In this document: positions 9,179-20,102 of the stretch, in pieces | Layout of the letters: every line of letters begins with the position of its first letter | How positions within the stretch are numbered: position 1 is the stretch's first letter | Source: Loktanella sp. IMCC34160 | GTDB taxonomy: Bacteria; Pseudomonadota; Alphaproteobacteria; Rhodobacterales; Rhodobacteraceae | NCBI RefSeq assembly: GCF_004145845.1 | Contig: NZ_SELP01000002.1 | Location: 558,001 to 622,000, forward strand | Length of the DNA stretch: 64,000 bases | Direction of reading: 5' to 3' | Position numbers and translations under genes: made by a program | The notes under the pieces: model-generated | What the model was told of the DNA's origin: nothing | The model's database searches: none | Seen by the model: only the letters and a program-made list of their open reading frames with translations

Positions 9179-9714
9179 GTCTTCTCCAGCACGTCTGGGC
9201 GGGTCAGCAAGACCTCGATCACCCGGTCGGTGGTTTCTTCGATAGAGTATTCCGGCAGGGTTTCCGCCCGCAGGTCAGCCAATTGATAGACGGGCACCCG
9301 GGCCGCGAAAATCTCTTCCAAGGTCTTGCGCGGATTCGGCGTTCGCAAAAGCGGGCGCGTGTCCTTGTGCTTGACCCGTTCCCACAACAGATCGACAGAG
9401 GCGTCAAGCCAGACCGCGACCCCTTTGTCATGGATCGCCTGTCGGTTCCGTTCGGCAAGGAAAGCGCCGCCGCCGGTGGACAGGATGCAGGGTGGACCGG
9501 ACAGAAGCCGGGCAATCACCTCGGCCTCGCGGTCGCGAAAGAACGGCTCTCCGTCGCGGGCAAAAATCTCGGAGATGGAGGCATTGGCCGCGCGTTCGAT
9601 CTCGGCATCCGAATCAAGCAGTTGCACGCCCAGCCGGGCGGCGAGGCTGCGGCCCACGGCGGATTTTCCGCAGCCCATCATGCCCACCAGCACAACGGTC
9701 CGATGCAGGATCAT
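9175..9714 (-). CDS. aroK: shikimate kinase
   Basis: Phosphorylates shikimate to shikimate 3-phosphate. The P-loop GMMGCGKS is near residues 10-17, followed by the shikimate-binding DSDAEIE and the FRDREAEV and STGGGAF motifs. The start at 9714 puts the P-loop at its usual distance from the N-terminus; an in-frame ATG at 9753 would add 13 residues with no family support. It is the first gene of aroK-aroB. The divergent neighbour across about 240 bases encodes a small membrane protein. Confidence 0.95.
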   Translation of the reverse strand: MILHRTVVLVGMMGCGKSAVGRSLAARLGVQLLDSDAEIERAANASISEIFARDGEPFFRDREAEVIARLLSGPPCILSTGGGAFLAERNRQAIHDKGVAVWLDASVDLLWERVKHKDTRPLLRTPNPRKTLEEIFAARVPVYQLADLRAETLPEYSIEETTDRVIEVLLTRPDVLEKT

Positions 9715-9954
9715 CCCGCCTGTCACCCCGTTCTGCCTGCCTGCTATGCCCATCTTGCCGAAAACCCCTGACTTGCCGGGGTCAAATGATCGGCATCCCC
9801 CCGCGCACCCCTTGAATTTAGCCCTTCAATGGCGTGAACTTGCCGAAAAGGCCATATATAAACGAAACACGAACCGCAATTGGCGGGGCGTTGGGCAAAA
9901 AGGCCGGGGACAACCGGCCATATGGGCAGAGGCAGAAAAGGGGCACGTGCCAAG

Positions 9955-10110
9955 ATGATCTGGCGACTGATCAAATACCTGTTGGTCCTCGCGGTTCTCG
10001 CCGCGATTGGACTGGTGATTTACGCCTATCTCGGGCCGATCTTCTTCCCGTCCGATTTTGCGGCTCCGACGCAGGACATCGTGGCGCCGGTCACGCTCGA
10101 GGTGGACTGA
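9955..10110 (+). CDS. small single-pass membrane protein, function unknown
   Basis: A 51-residue protein beginning MIWRLIKYLLVLAVLA. One clear transmembrane helix (about residues 5-27) is followed by a short tail rich in Asp, Pro and Val. An in-frame ATG at 9880 would add 25 basic, unlikely residues, so the start next to the helix is preferred. The stop is one base before the ATG of the next gene, so the pair is an operon that also runs into xerD. I do not recognise a family. Confidence 0.7.
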   Translation: MIWRLIKYLLVLAVLAAIGLVIYAYLGPIFFPSDFAAPTQDIVAPVTLEVD

Positions 10111-10111
10111 C

Positions 10112-11698
10112 ATGGCCCTGTGCCTGCCCCGCAGATGCCGCAGGCTGATGGCCGTGCTTTTGGCGACGGTTGCGGGTCTGGCACAGGCGCAGGAGGGCGG
10201 CGCGCCGATGTCGGCCATCGACTGGCTGTCCCGGTCGGTCGAAACACCTGCGGTTGCGGCGGCGGGCCCGCGTCCCGGCCTGCGCCCCCCGGTCCCCGGC
10301 GAACCCCCGGTGTCCGAAAATGCCACCTCGCCCGATGTGTCGGTGGCACCGCTCGACGCTGCGTCGCCCGATTCCGTGGGGTTGTTGCCGCCCGAGGTGA
10401 CGGGTCTGCCCCGGTCGTTATGGTCGGGGTCGTCGGTCGATCTGTTGACCGACCTGATCCATGCGGAACGGGTCGAAACCCTGCCTGCCCTGCAAGAACT
10501 TATCATCACGCTGATGCTGGTCGAAGCGGACCCGCCGATGGGGGCAACGCCGGACGGGCGCATGTTCCTTGCCCGCATCGACAAGCTTCTGGACCTTGGC
10601 GCATTGGATCAGGCCCTTGCCTTGCTGGACGAGGCAGGCCCCGACAGCCCGACCCTGTTCCGGCGCTGGTTCGACGTGTCGCTGCTGACCGGGACCGAGC
10701 AAGAGGCCTGCACCCTTCTGCGCAGCAAGCCAGAGTTCGCCCCGACCTATCAGGCCCGCATCTTTTGCCTTGCCCGCAACGGCCAGTTCGACGCGGCGGT
10801 CCTTGTTCTGAATACCGGCGAGGCGCTGGGAGATATTTCACCCGAGGAAGACGCGCTTCTGGCCCGCTTCCTTGACCCGGACCTGTTCGAGGGTGAAGGC
10901 CCCCTGCCGCCGCCGTCCCGCCCCTCGCCGCTTGTCTTCGCGATGCGGGAAGCGATCGGGGAACGCCTGTCCACGGGAACCCTGCCCCGCGCCTTTGCCC
11001 ATGCGGATTTGCGGGACACAGCGGGCTGGCGCAACCAGATGGAAGCGGCCGAACGGCTGGCCCGTGTGGGGGCTGTCGACCCGAACCGGCTTCAGGCGCT
11101 TTATACGGAACGGACCCCGGCGGCATCAGGCGGGGTCTGGGACCGGGCGGCGGCGTTTCAGCGGTTTGATACTGCCGTCGCGGCGGGGAACGCCGATGCT
11201 GTCGCCCAGACATTGCCAGTGGCCTTTGACGCCATGGAAACCGCCCGGATCGAGATACCTTTCGCCCAGCTATATAGCGCGCAGCTGGCCACGGTTGACC
11301 TGACGGACGAGGCGGCGGCGCTTGCCTTCCGGGTTCGGCTCTTGTCGTCAGCCTATGAATCGGCGGCCCTGTCCTATCGGCCCCAGACCCCGGAAGACCG
11401 GTTTCTGGCCGGGGTGGCGCGGGGCACGGTGGACCTGTCGGATGCCCCCGATACCCCCGCCGGGCGGGCCGTGGCCGAGGCGTTTTCCGGCCACCCTGCC
11501 CCCGATGCCCTTGCCACCCTGGCCCGCAACGGTCGGCTGGGAGAGGCGATCTTGCGGGCGATTGCCCTGATTTCCGAGGGCACATCCGGCGATCCAGTGG
11601 CGGTCCGGGACGGGCTGTCGTTCTTCCGCTCCGTGGGGATGGAGGATCTGGCCCGGCGCACTGCCCTGCAATACCTGATCCTGGACCGGGCGCCGTGA
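10112..11698 (+). CDS. exported protein of unknown function upstream of xerD
   Basis: A 528-residue protein with a signal peptide (basic MALCLPRRCRR, apolar core, cleavage near AQAQ-EGG). A Pro-rich stretch around residues 45-75 is followed by a long Ala/Leu-rich region of regular helical character, reminiscent of helical-repeat proteins; no catalytic motif is visible. The start at 10112 follows the upstream stop by one base. The TGA stop overlaps the GTG start of xerD. Location is inferred to be periplasmic. No function can be assigned. Confidence 0.75.
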   Translation: MALCLPRRCRRLMAVLLATVAGLAQAQEGGAPMSAIDWLSRSVETPAVAAAGPRPGLRPPVPGEPPVSENATSPDVSVAPLDAASPDSVGLLPPEVTGLPRSLWSGSSVDLLTDLIHAERVETLPALQELIITLMLVEADPPMGATPDGRMFLARIDKLLDLGALDQALALLDEAGPDSPTLFRRWFDVSLLTGTEQEACTLLRSKPEFAPTYQARIFCLARNGQFDAAVLVLNTGEALGDISPEEDALLARFLDPDLFEGEGPLPPPSRPSPLVFAMREAIGERLSTGTLPRAFAHADLRDTAGWRNQMEAAERLARVGAVDPNRLQALYTERTPAASGGVWDRAAAFQRFDTAVAAGNADAVAQTLPVAFDAMETARIEIPFAQLYSAQLATVDLTDEAAALAFRVRLLSSAYESAALSYRPQTPEDRFLAGVARGTVDLSDAPDTPAGRAVAEAFSGHPAPDALATLARNGRLGEAILRAIALISEGTSGDPVAVRDGLSFFRSVGMEDLARRTALQYLILDRAP

Positions 11699-12645
11699 CA
11701 CAGGCGGCAACAGACCGCAGCCAGGCCCATTGGGTGCAAGCCTTTCTTGAGGCGCAGGCGGCAGAACTTGATGCGGCCACGAACACGCAACTGGCCTATG
11801 GACGCGATCTGCTGCAATTCGCCGACTGGCTGGACCGGCGCGGCCTGCACTTTGCCACGGCAACGCAGGATCACGTCGAATCCTACCTGATCGACTGCGA
11901 GGCCGAGGGGCTGTCCCGCGCCACCCGCGCCCGCCGCCTGTCCGCGATCAAGCAATTGTATCGCTTCGCCTTCGAAGAAGGCTGGCGCACCGAAAGTCCG
12001 GCGATCCGGATCAAGGGGCCGGGCCGGTCCAAATCCCTACCCAAAACGCTAAGCGTCGAGGAGGTCGACAGGCTTCTGGCGGCGGCCCGCGATCATGGGC
12101 GACAGCCGACCCGCAACCACTGCCTGATGGAGGTGCTGTATGCCACCGGGATGCGGGTCAGCGAGCTTGTGGAACTGCCGGTCAGTGCTGCGCGGGGTGA
12201 TCCCCGGATGCTGCTGGTCCGGGGCAAGGGCGGCAAGGAACGCATGGTGCCCCTGTCCGGCGATGCCCGCGCCGCGCTGGCCGACTGGCTGGCAGAGCGA
12301 GACCGGGCAGAGGAGGCCGCCCGCGCCGAAGGCACGACAGCCTCGCGCCACCTGTTTCCGGCGGCGGGCAAGGCCGGCCATCTGACGCGGCAGGGGTTCT
12401 ACCGCCTGATCAAGGATATCGCGGTCGCCGCGGGGGTCAGCCCTGCCAAGGTGACACCGCATACGATCCGGCACGCCTTTGCCACCCATCTTCTGGCGGG
12501 CGGCGCCGACCTGCGGTCGATCCAGACGATGCTGGGCCATGCGGATGTGGCCACCACCGAAATCTATACCCACGTCCTTGAGGACCGGCTTCGCGATCTG
12601 GTGCTGGAACATCACCCGCTGGGGAAAGCTGCGCCAAAGGCTTGA
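11695..12645 (+). CDS. xerD: tyrosine recombinase XerD
   Basis: Site-specific recombinase that acts with XerC at dif sites to resolve chromosome dimers. The N-terminal SAM-like DNA-binding domain (about 1-100) is followed by the catalytic domain with the full set of residues: Arg in ATGMRVSEL, Lys in RGKGGKER, HTIRHAFATH (HxxR), LGHADV and the nucleophile Tyr in EIYTHV. It begins with GTG overlapping the upstream TGA. The length of 316 residues fits a chromosomal Xer protein better than a phage integrase, and there are no phage genes nearby. The choice of XerD over XerC rests on overall resemblance and is less certain. Confidence 0.9.
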   Translation: MTQAATDRSQAHWVQAFLEAQAAELDAATNTQLAYGRDLLQFADWLDRRGLHFATATQDHVESYLIDCEAEGLSRATRARRLSAIKQLYRFAFEEGWRTESPAIRIKGPGRSKSLPKTLSVEEVDRLLAAARDHGRQPTRNHCLMEVLYATGMRVSELVELPVSAARGDPRMLLVRGKGGKERMVPLSGDARAALADWLAERDRAEEAARAEGTTASRHLFPAAGKAGHLTRQGFYRLIKDIAVAAGVSPAKVTPHTIRHAFATHLLAGGADLRSIQTMLGHADVATTEIYTHVLEDRLRDLVLEHHPLGKAAPKA

Positions 12646-12699
12646 AGCGGACCCGCCCTGCCCCCATAAACAGGGAACCCAACAATTTTCTCCGGACCC

Positions 12700-14001
12700 A
12701 TGGACCTTTCCCTTCTCGACGCGGCCTTCTGGATCACCTGCGCCGCGGTGCTCGTGCTTCTGATCCTGTCGGCCTTCTTTTCCGGCTCTGAAACTGCGCT
12801 GACCGCCGCGTCGCGCGGCAAATTGCGGTCGGCCTCTGACAGGGGGGACGAGGGCGCAAGCCGGGCCCTGAAGGTGACCGAGGACAGCGAGCGGCTGATC
12901 GGCTCCATCCTTCTGGGGAACAACGTGGTCAATATCCTTGCCACCGCGCTGGCCACCGCCGTGCTGACCCGGATTTTCGGGCAGAACGGGGTTGCGCTGG
13001 CGACGCTTGGGATGACCCTTCTGGTCCTGATCTTTGCAGAGGTGTTGCCGAAGACCTACGCCATCACCAACGCCGAAACTGTGGCCGCCCGCGTGGCCCG
13101 GCCGATCCAGTGGGTGATCCTGATCTTCGCCCCGGTGGTCAGCGCCGTGCGGGTCTTTGTCCGGCTGGTGCTGCGCCTTTTCGGGGTGCGGGCCGACCCG
13201 GACAGCCATATCCTTGCCGTGCGCGAAGAAATCGCCGGTGCCCTGCAACTGGGCCATTCCGAAGGGGTGGTGGAAAAGGAAGACCGGGACCGCATTCTTG
13301 GCGCGCTCGACCTTGGCGACCGGACCGTGGAAGAGGTGATGTTGCATCGCTCCGGGATCGAGATGATCGACGCCGACCTGCCCGCCGAGGAGATCATGGC
13401 GCGCTGTCTGGAAAGCCCGCACACCCGCCTGCCGCTCTACCGCGAAGACCAGGAAAACATCGTCGGCGTGATCCATGCCAAGGATCTCTTGCGGGCCATG
13501 CACAAGCTGTTGAAAAACGGACGGATCGACCCGCGCGGGCTGGCCGAATTCAACGTGCTGGACGTGGCGATGAAACCCTATTTCGTGCCGGAAACCACGA
13601 CGCTGGACGACCAGATGCGCGCCTTTCTCAAGCGCAAGTCGCATTTCGCGCTGGTGGTGGATGAATACGGCGGGCTTCAGGGGCTGATCACGCTGGAAGA
13701 TATCCTTGAGGAAATCGTCGGCGAAATTGCGGATGAATTCGATCTGGTGGAAGAGGCCCCCGTCGCCACCGCGCCGGACGGGTCGTTCATCGTTGACGGC
13801 GCGATGACCATCCGCGACCTGAACCGCGCCCACGACTGGACCCTGCCCGATGACGAGGCGAACACCATTGCCGGTCTGGTGATCCACGAGGCCCAGATGA
13901 TTCCCACCGTGGGGCAGGTGTTTTCCTTCCACGGATTCCGGTTCGAAGTTCTGGAAAAGGACGAAAACCGGTTGTCGCGGCTGAAGATCAGACCCCTGTA
14001 G
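12700..14001 (+). CDS. CorC/HlyC-family transporter-associated protein (CNNM + CBS)
   Basis: An inner-membrane protein of the CNNM/CorC group linked in other bacteria to magnesium and cobalt efflux. The N-terminal DUF21/CNNM region has four hydrophobic segments, starting with ILSAFFSGSETALTAASRG. Two CBS domains (about residues 205-330, with RLPLYREDQENIVGVIHAKDLL and FALVVDEYGGLQGLITLEDILEEIVGEI) and the C-terminal CorC/HlyC domain follow. At 433 residues it is complete. It follows xerD by 54 bases and is followed directly by a large palindromic repeat. Confidence 0.88.
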   Translation: MDLSLLDAAFWITCAAVLVLLILSAFFSGSETALTAASRGKLRSASDRGDEGASRALKVTEDSERLIGSILLGNNVVNILATALATAVLTRIFGQNGVALATLGMTLLVLIFAEVLPKTYAITNAETVAARVARPIQWVILIFAPVVSAVRVFVRLVLRLFGVRADPDSHILAVREEIAGALQLGHSEGVVEKEDRDRILGALDLGDRTVEEVMLHRSGIEMIDADLPAEEIMARCLESPHTRLPLYREDQENIVGVIHAKDLLRAMHKLLKNGRIDPRGLAEFNVLDVAMKPYFVPETTTLDDQMRAFLKRKSHFALVVDEYGGLQGLITLEDILEEIVGEIADEFDLVEEAPVATAPDGSFIVDGAMTIRDLNRAHDWTLPDDEANTIAGLVIHEAQMIPTVGQVFSFHGFRFEVLEKDENRLSRLKIRPL

Positions 14002-14200
14002 GGGGTGGTGGCTCAAGACTCACCTTACCTCGGGGGCGCTTCGCCCCCCGGACCCCCAGAGGATATTTAGAACCCAAAGAAGGACTAAGCTTGAGTCCAG
14101 CCCCCCTTCTTTGGGTCAAAAATATCCCGGGGTGAATGGCCCGGAACGGGCCAGAGGGGCAGAGCCCCTAACGTAAGGTGGGTTTCAACCCACCACCCCC
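14001..14200. repeat. nested imperfect inverted repeat of two palindromic elements
   Basis: This 200-bp intergenic block is arranged as B'-A'-A-B. The outer 28-mers (14001-14028 and, inverted, 14173-14200) match at 23 of 28 positions. The inner units (CTTCTTTGGGT core ending at 14082 on the minus strand and beginning at 14106 on the plus strand) also mirror each other. Unit B itself contains a perfect hairpin GGTGGGTT-TC-AACCCACC (14177-14194). The centre has an imperfect palindrome, GGACTAAGCTTGAGTCC. It fills the corC-trpC gap and may also act as a terminator for corC. No open frame is inside. Confidence 0.85.
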
Positions 14201-14277
14201 TTGACCCTTCCCCGGTCCGGGGCGAAGGTCGCCCAAACCGGCTTTTCGCCGCGCGGATGATCCCCTAGAAGGCCCTC

Positions 14278-15084
14278 ATGCATATTCTCGACAAGATCAA
14301 AGCCTACAAGCTTGACCATATCGCCGCCTGCAAGGCCGCCCGCCCCATTGCCGAGGTCGAGGAGGCCGCGCGCGCCGCATCCCCAACCCGTGGCTTTGCC
14401 GACGCCCTGATTTCCGCCAGCCGCGAAGGTTACGGCCTGATTGCCGAGATCAAGAAGGCCAGCCCGTCCAAGGGGTTGATCCGCGCCGATTTCAACCCAC
14501 CGGATCTCGCCCGCGCCTACAAGGCCGGAGGGGCGACCTGCCTGTCGGTCCTGACCGATGGGCCGTCCTTTCAGGGGGCGGATGACTATCTTGTCGCCGC
14601 GCGCGAGGCGGTGGACCTGCCCGCCCTGCGCAAGGATTTCATGTATGACCCCTATCAGGTGGCCGAGGCCCGCGCATTGGGCGCCGATTGCATCCTGATC
14701 ATCCTGGCCTCGGTCTCTGACGCGCAGGCGGCGGAACTGGAGGCCTGCGCCTTTGACTGGGGCATGGATGTCCTGCTCGAGGTGCATGACGCCGAAGAGC
14801 TGGAGCGCGCCTGCCACCTGAAATCCCCGCTCATGGGGATCAACAACCGCAACCTCAAGACATTCGAGACGACGCTCGACACCACCCGCGATCTGGCCCG
14901 GCGCGTGCCCGAGGACCGGCTGATCGTCTGCGAAAGTGGGCTGTTCACCCCGGACGATCTGGCCGATATGGCCCGCTATGGTGCGCGCACCTTCCTGATC
15001 GGCGAAAGCCTGATGCGGCAGGACGACGTGGCGGCCGCCACCCGCGCCCTGCTGGCCAATCCCTTGCAGGCGGGGGGCATGTGA
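14278..15084 (+). CDS. trpC: indole-3-glycerol phosphate synthase
   Basis: Closes the indole ring in tryptophan synthesis (CdRP to indole-3-glycerol phosphate). The TIM-barrel motifs are present: [40 protein letters not shown], the LLEVHDAEE strand, [15 protein letters not shown] and CESGLF. The length of 268 residues is normal. The TGA stop overlaps the ATG of moaC (ATGA). trpC is thus cotranscribed with molybdenum-cofactor genes, an arrangement common in alphaproteobacteria. trpD is often immediately upstream, but here the upstream gap holds a palindromic repeat instead. Confidence 0.96.
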   Translation: MHILDKIKAYKLDHIAACKAARPIAEVEEAARAASPTRGFADALISASREGYGLIAEIKKASPSKGLIRADFNPPDLARAYKAGGATCLSVLTDGPSFQGADDYLVAAREAVDLPALRKDFMYDPYQVAEARALGADCILIILASVSDAQAAELEACAFDWGMDVLLEVHDAEELERACHLKSPLMGINNRNLKTFETTLDTTRDLARRVPEDRLIVCESGLFTPDDLADMARYGARTFLIGESLMRQDDVAAATRALLANPLQAGGM

Positions 15085-15566
15085 TGGCCGACACGGGGCT
15101 GACCCATTTCGACGCCTCCGGCAAGGCGCATATGGTCGATGTTTCGGACAAGCCCGTGACCGCCCGGCAGGCCGTGGCAGAGGGCCATATCACCATGACC
15201 CCGGACACCCTGTCGCGCGTGGCAGAGGGCCGCGCCGACAAGGGCGATGTTCTGGGGGTGGCCCGTCTCGCCGGGATCATGGGGGCCAAGAAGACATCCG
15301 AGTTGATCCCGCTGTGCCACCCGCTGCCGGTGACCAAGGTCACGCTGGATCTGGTAGTCGATCCCGCCCTTCCCGGCGTTCGGGCCACCGCGACCGTCAA
15401 GACCTCTGGCCAGACCGGGGTCGAGATGGAGGCGCTGACCGCGGTCTCGACTGCGCTGCTCACGGTCTATGACATGGTCAAGGCGGTGCAAAAGGATATG
15501 GAGATCGGCGGCATCCGGCTCTTGGCCAAGGATGGCGGCAAATCGGGGAGCTACCGGGCCGAATGA
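15081..15566 (+). CDS. moaC: cyclic pyranopterin monophosphate synthase
   Basis: Acts with MoaA in the first step of molybdopterin synthesis, forming cyclic pyranopterin monophosphate from a GTP-derived intermediate. The MoaC motifs [18 protein letters not shown] and [22 protein letters not shown] are intact, and 161 residues is the usual length. It overlaps trpC upstream and moeA downstream by four bases each, so the three genes form one coupled unit. Confidence 0.97.
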   Translation: MMADTGLTHFDASGKAHMVDVSDKPVTARQAVAEGHITMTPDTLSRVAEGRADKGDVLGVARLAGIMGAKKTSELIPLCHPLPVTKVTLDLVVDPALPGVRATATVKTSGQTGVEMEALTAVSTALLTVYDMVKAVQKDMEIGGIRLLAKDGGKSGSYRAE

Positions 15567-16747
15567 TTTCCGTCGCGGACGCCCTGTCGAAACTCTTTGC
15601 GCTGGCCGCGCCGCTGCCCGCAGAAGAGGTTCCGCTGGTCGAAGGATCTGGCCGTGTGTTGGCGGCCCCTGTCGCCGCCCGTCTGACCCAGCCGCCCTTC
15701 GACGCCTCCGCCATGGATGGCTATGCCGTGATCGCGGCCGAGGTTCGCCCCGGCGCCACCTTCCAAGTCATTGGCACGGCACAGGCCGGAACTGCCTTTG
15801 CCGGAGAGGTTGGGCCGGGTGAGGCGGTCCGCATCTTCACCGGGTCGCCCGTGCCCAAGGGGGCCACCCGGATTGTCTTGCAAGAGGACGTGACCCGCGA
15901 GGGTGACACCGTGACCATCGGCGATCGGGTCGACACCGGCCCGCATATCCGCCCCGCCGGGCAGGATTTCGCGTTTGGGCAGGAATTGTCCGCGCCGCGC
16001 CGCCTGACCCCTTCGGGTATCGCGCTTCTGGCGGCGATGAATATCCCCCGCCTGCCCGTCACCCGCCGCCCCGAGGTTGCGATCATCGCCACCGGGGACG
16101 AATTGGTGCAGCCCGGGGAAACCCCCGGCCCGGACCAGATCATCGCCTCCAACAGCTACGGGATCGCCGCGCGGCTTGCCGCGGCCGGAGCCATTCCCCG
16201 GTTATTGCCGATTGCCCGCGATACGGTTGAAAGTCTGCGGTTCACCTTCGAGCTTGCCCGCGGGGCCGATCTTGTCATCACCATCGGCGGGGCCTCGGTC
16301 GGGGATTATGACCTCGTGGGCGATGTGGCGCGTGATCTCGGCATGGAACAGTCGTTCTACAAGGTGGCGATGCGCCCCGGCAAACCGCTCATGGCGGGGC
16401 GGATGGGCGCGGACCACGGCGAGGCGATGATGATCGGCCTGCCCGGCAACCCCGTGTCGGCCATGGTCTGCACCGAGATTTTCGTGGTCCCGGTGATCAA
16501 CAAGATGCTTGGCCTTGGGGCGCAGCCCGCCCCGCGTGAAACCGTGCGGCTGGACAGCGACCTTGCCGCCAACGGACCGCGCGAACATTACATGCGGGCC
16601 CATGCCGGGCCGGACAGCGTGCGCGCCTTCGACCGGCAGGACAGCGCCCTTTTGACCGTGTTATCGCAGTCCAATTGCATGATCGTGCGACCCCCGAATG
16701 ACCCGGCCCGCGCCGTCGGCGACCCGGTCGAGATCATCCGCATCTAG
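15563..16747 (+). CDS. moeA: molybdopterin molybdenumtransferase
   Basis: Inserts molybdate into adenylylated molybdopterin. The MoeA domains are in order: domain I/II with MDGYAVIA, then the MPT-binding region with [47 protein letters not shown] and [11 protein letters not shown], then a C-terminal beta domain. The length of 394 residues is normal for a single-function MoeA with no fused MogA. It starts inside the end of moaC (ATGA). The lexA SOS promoter begins directly after its stop. Confidence 0.97.
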   Translation: MISVADALSKLFALAAPLPAEEVPLVEGSGRVLAAPVAARLTQPPFDASAMDGYAVIAAEVRPGATFQVIGTAQAGTAFAGEVGPGEAVRIFTGSPVPKGATRIVLQEDVTREGDTVTIGDRVDTGPHIRPAGQDFAFGQELSAPRRLTPSGIALLAAMNIPRLPVTRRPEVAIIATGDELVQPGETPGPDQIIASNSYGIAARLAAAGAIPRLLPIARDTVESLRFTFELARGADLVITIGGASVGDYDLVGDVARDLGMEQSFYKVAMRPGKPLMAGRMGADHGEAMMIGLPGNPVSAMVCTEIFVVPVINKMLGLGAQPAPRETVRLDSDLAANGPREHYMRAHAGPDSVRAFDRQDSALLTVLSQSNCMIVRPPNDPARAVGDPVEIIRI

Positions 16748-16793
16748 GAACATTACCGAAACCGTTGACACAAAACGGGAACATCGGTAGAAC
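16748..16793 (+). promoter_or_regulatory. lexA promoter with LexA (SOS) boxes
   Basis: A perfect alphaproteobacterial LexA box, GAAC-N7-GAAC, lies at 16779-16793. A second, one-mismatch site GAAC-N7-AAAC lies at 16748-16762. Between them TTGACA (16765-16770) is a consensus -35. Seventeen bases further on, TAGAAC (16788-16793) can serve as the -10, so the perfect box covers the -10 element. This is the expected layout for lexA autorepression. Confidence 0.85.
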
Positions 16794-16867
16794 ATAGTCA
16801 AAACGGACCGCCCGTCCGCACCATGTTCGCCCGGCACCTGCACGGGCCCAGATGAAGGGGAAACCCG

Positions 16868-17572
16868 ATGCTGACCAAGAAACAACTCGACCTGTTGGAA
16901 TTCATCCACGTCCGGGTGCAGCGCGATGGCGTGCCCCCCTCGTTCGAGGAAATGAAGGACGCGCTGGACCTGCGGTCCAAGTCCGGCATTCACCGGCTGA
17001 TCACGGCGCTGGAAGAACGCGGGTTCATCCAGCGGCTGGCGCATCGGGCGCGGGCGCTGGAAATCGTCAAACTGCCCGAGGCGCTTGAGGCGAAACTGGG
17101 TGGCAAGCGCGCCGGATTCTCGCCTCGGGTGATCGATGGGGACCGCCCCGACCACACCCCGCCCGCCGCGCGGACCATCGAAACCGCCGGTGCGGTCGAA
17201 TTGCCGGTCATGGGCCGGATCGCCGCCGGTGTCCCGATCGAGGCGATTTCGGAAGTGTCCCACAATATCTCGGTCCCGGGGTCCATGCTGGGCAAGGGTG
17301 AACATTACGCGCTGGAAGTGCGCGGGGATTCGATGATCAACGCGGGCATCAATGACGGCGATGTGGTGGTGATCCGCGAAACTTCGGTTGCGGACAACGG
17401 CGATATCGTCGTGGCCCTTGTCGAAGGGCAGGAAGCGACGCTGAAGACCCTGCGGCGGCAGAACGGGATGATCGCGCTTGAGGCGGCAAACCCGGCCTAT
17501 GAGACCCGGATTTTCCGTGACGATCAGGTGAAGGTGCAGGGCCGATTGGTCGGGCTGATCCGCACCTACTGA
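16868..17572 (+). CDS. lexA: LexA repressor
   Basis: Represses the SOS regulon and cleaves itself when RecA is activated. The N-terminal winged helix (about 1-65, [21 protein letters not shown] then [18 protein letters not shown]) is followed by the S24 peptidase domain. The Ala-Gly cleavage site is at residues 120-121 (IAAGVP), the catalytic serine at 155 (GDSM) and the lysine at 193 (ATLK). The length of 234 residues is typical of alphaproteobacterial LexA. Its own SOS promoter lies 75 bases upstream and a terminator follows. Confidence 0.97.
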   Translation: MLTKKQLDLLEFIHVRVQRDGVPPSFEEMKDALDLRSKSGIHRLITALEERGFIQRLAHRARALEIVKLPEALEAKLGGKRAGFSPRVIDGDRPDHTPPAARTIETAGAVELPVMGRIAAGVPIEAISEVSHNISVPGSMLGKGEHYALEVRGDSMINAGINDGDVVVIRETSVADNGDIVVALVEGQEATLKTLRRQNGMIALEAANPAYETRIFRDDQVKVQGRLVGLIRTY

Positions 17573-17598
17573 CGCGGAAACCCATCGCAGCAAAAGAT

Positions 17599-17622
17599 AA
17601 GGGGGCGCAGAGCCCCCTTTTT
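17599..17622 (+). terminator. lexA terminator
   Basis: An 8-bp stem AAGGGGGC/GCCCCCTT (17599-17606 with 17612-17619), with a 5-base loop and T run. It may also serve the converging gene. Confidence 0.85.
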
Positions 17623-17647
17623 CATGCCTGCGGGACAGGTTCGTAGC

Positions 17648-18064
17648 CTATTCCTTTTCGCCCCGCGCCCGCATGACCCTATCGGCCTTCTTGCGCACAA
17701 GCACCGACCGAAGGTCGTGCATCGCCAGCAAAAGCGTATCGGTGATTTCGTCAAGCTGGTCGTCGGTTGCCTTGGATTGAACCCATTGCGTGGTCAGGTT
17801 CAGGTGATCGACGGCACGGTGAATATCATCCACCGTGCGCCGGGCCAGCATTTCGGTCCGGGCGTCTTTCCAGTCCTCGATCGCGGCAATCTCTGCCGGG
17901 GTCAGCTGATGATCGCCCTGCGCCTTGATCTGGCCGTTGTTGACGTTGACGACGGCGATCTGATCCATCTCGATCCGGCGCTGGCGGTTCTCGGTATCCA
18001 CACGAAACACGGCCGCCCCGTTTTCACGGACGCGGAAATAGAACTCTGGTAGTTCTGCACTCAT
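17648..18064 (-). CDS. hypothetical cytoplasmic protein, 138 residues
   Basis: Begins MSAELPEFYFRVRENGAAVFRVDTEN. There is no signal peptide or membrane segment. The first 55 residues look like a small beta domain; the rest is charged and helical and ends in a basic tail (RKKADRVMRARGEKE). I do not recognise a family. It converges on lexA and lies downstream of the aminotransferase gene on the same strand, about 70 bases apart. Confidence 0.7.
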   Translation of the reverse strand: MSAELPEFYFRVRENGAAVFRVDTENRQRRIEMDQIAVVNVNNGQIKAQGDHQLTPAEIAAIEDWKDARTEMLARRTVDDIHRAVDHLNLTTQWVQSKATDDQLDEITDTLLLAMHDLRSVLVRKKADRVMRARGEKE

Positions 18065-18133
18065 ATACTGCTCGCCCCTGCGCAGGCCCTGATGTCCTTT
18101 GGGCGTGATCCTAGCAGCCCGCGACTGGGCAGG

Positions 18134-20097
<1,964 letters not shown>

Positions 20098-20102
20098 GGG
20101 GG

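Noticed and set aside
12044-12056. AACGCTAAGCG sequence resembling a LacI operator
   Set aside because: Lies inside the xerD coding region and is not symmetric like the glk and zwf sites.
11695-12645. Tyrosine recombinase considered as a phage or island integrase
   Set aside because: Length, motifs and coupling to a conserved upstream gene fit chromosomal XerD; no phage genes and no tRNA attachment site adjoin it.
12049-14016. 655-codon minus-strand open frame across xerD and the CorC-type gene
   Set aside because: It spans two real plus-strand genes and their gap; no domain is seen.
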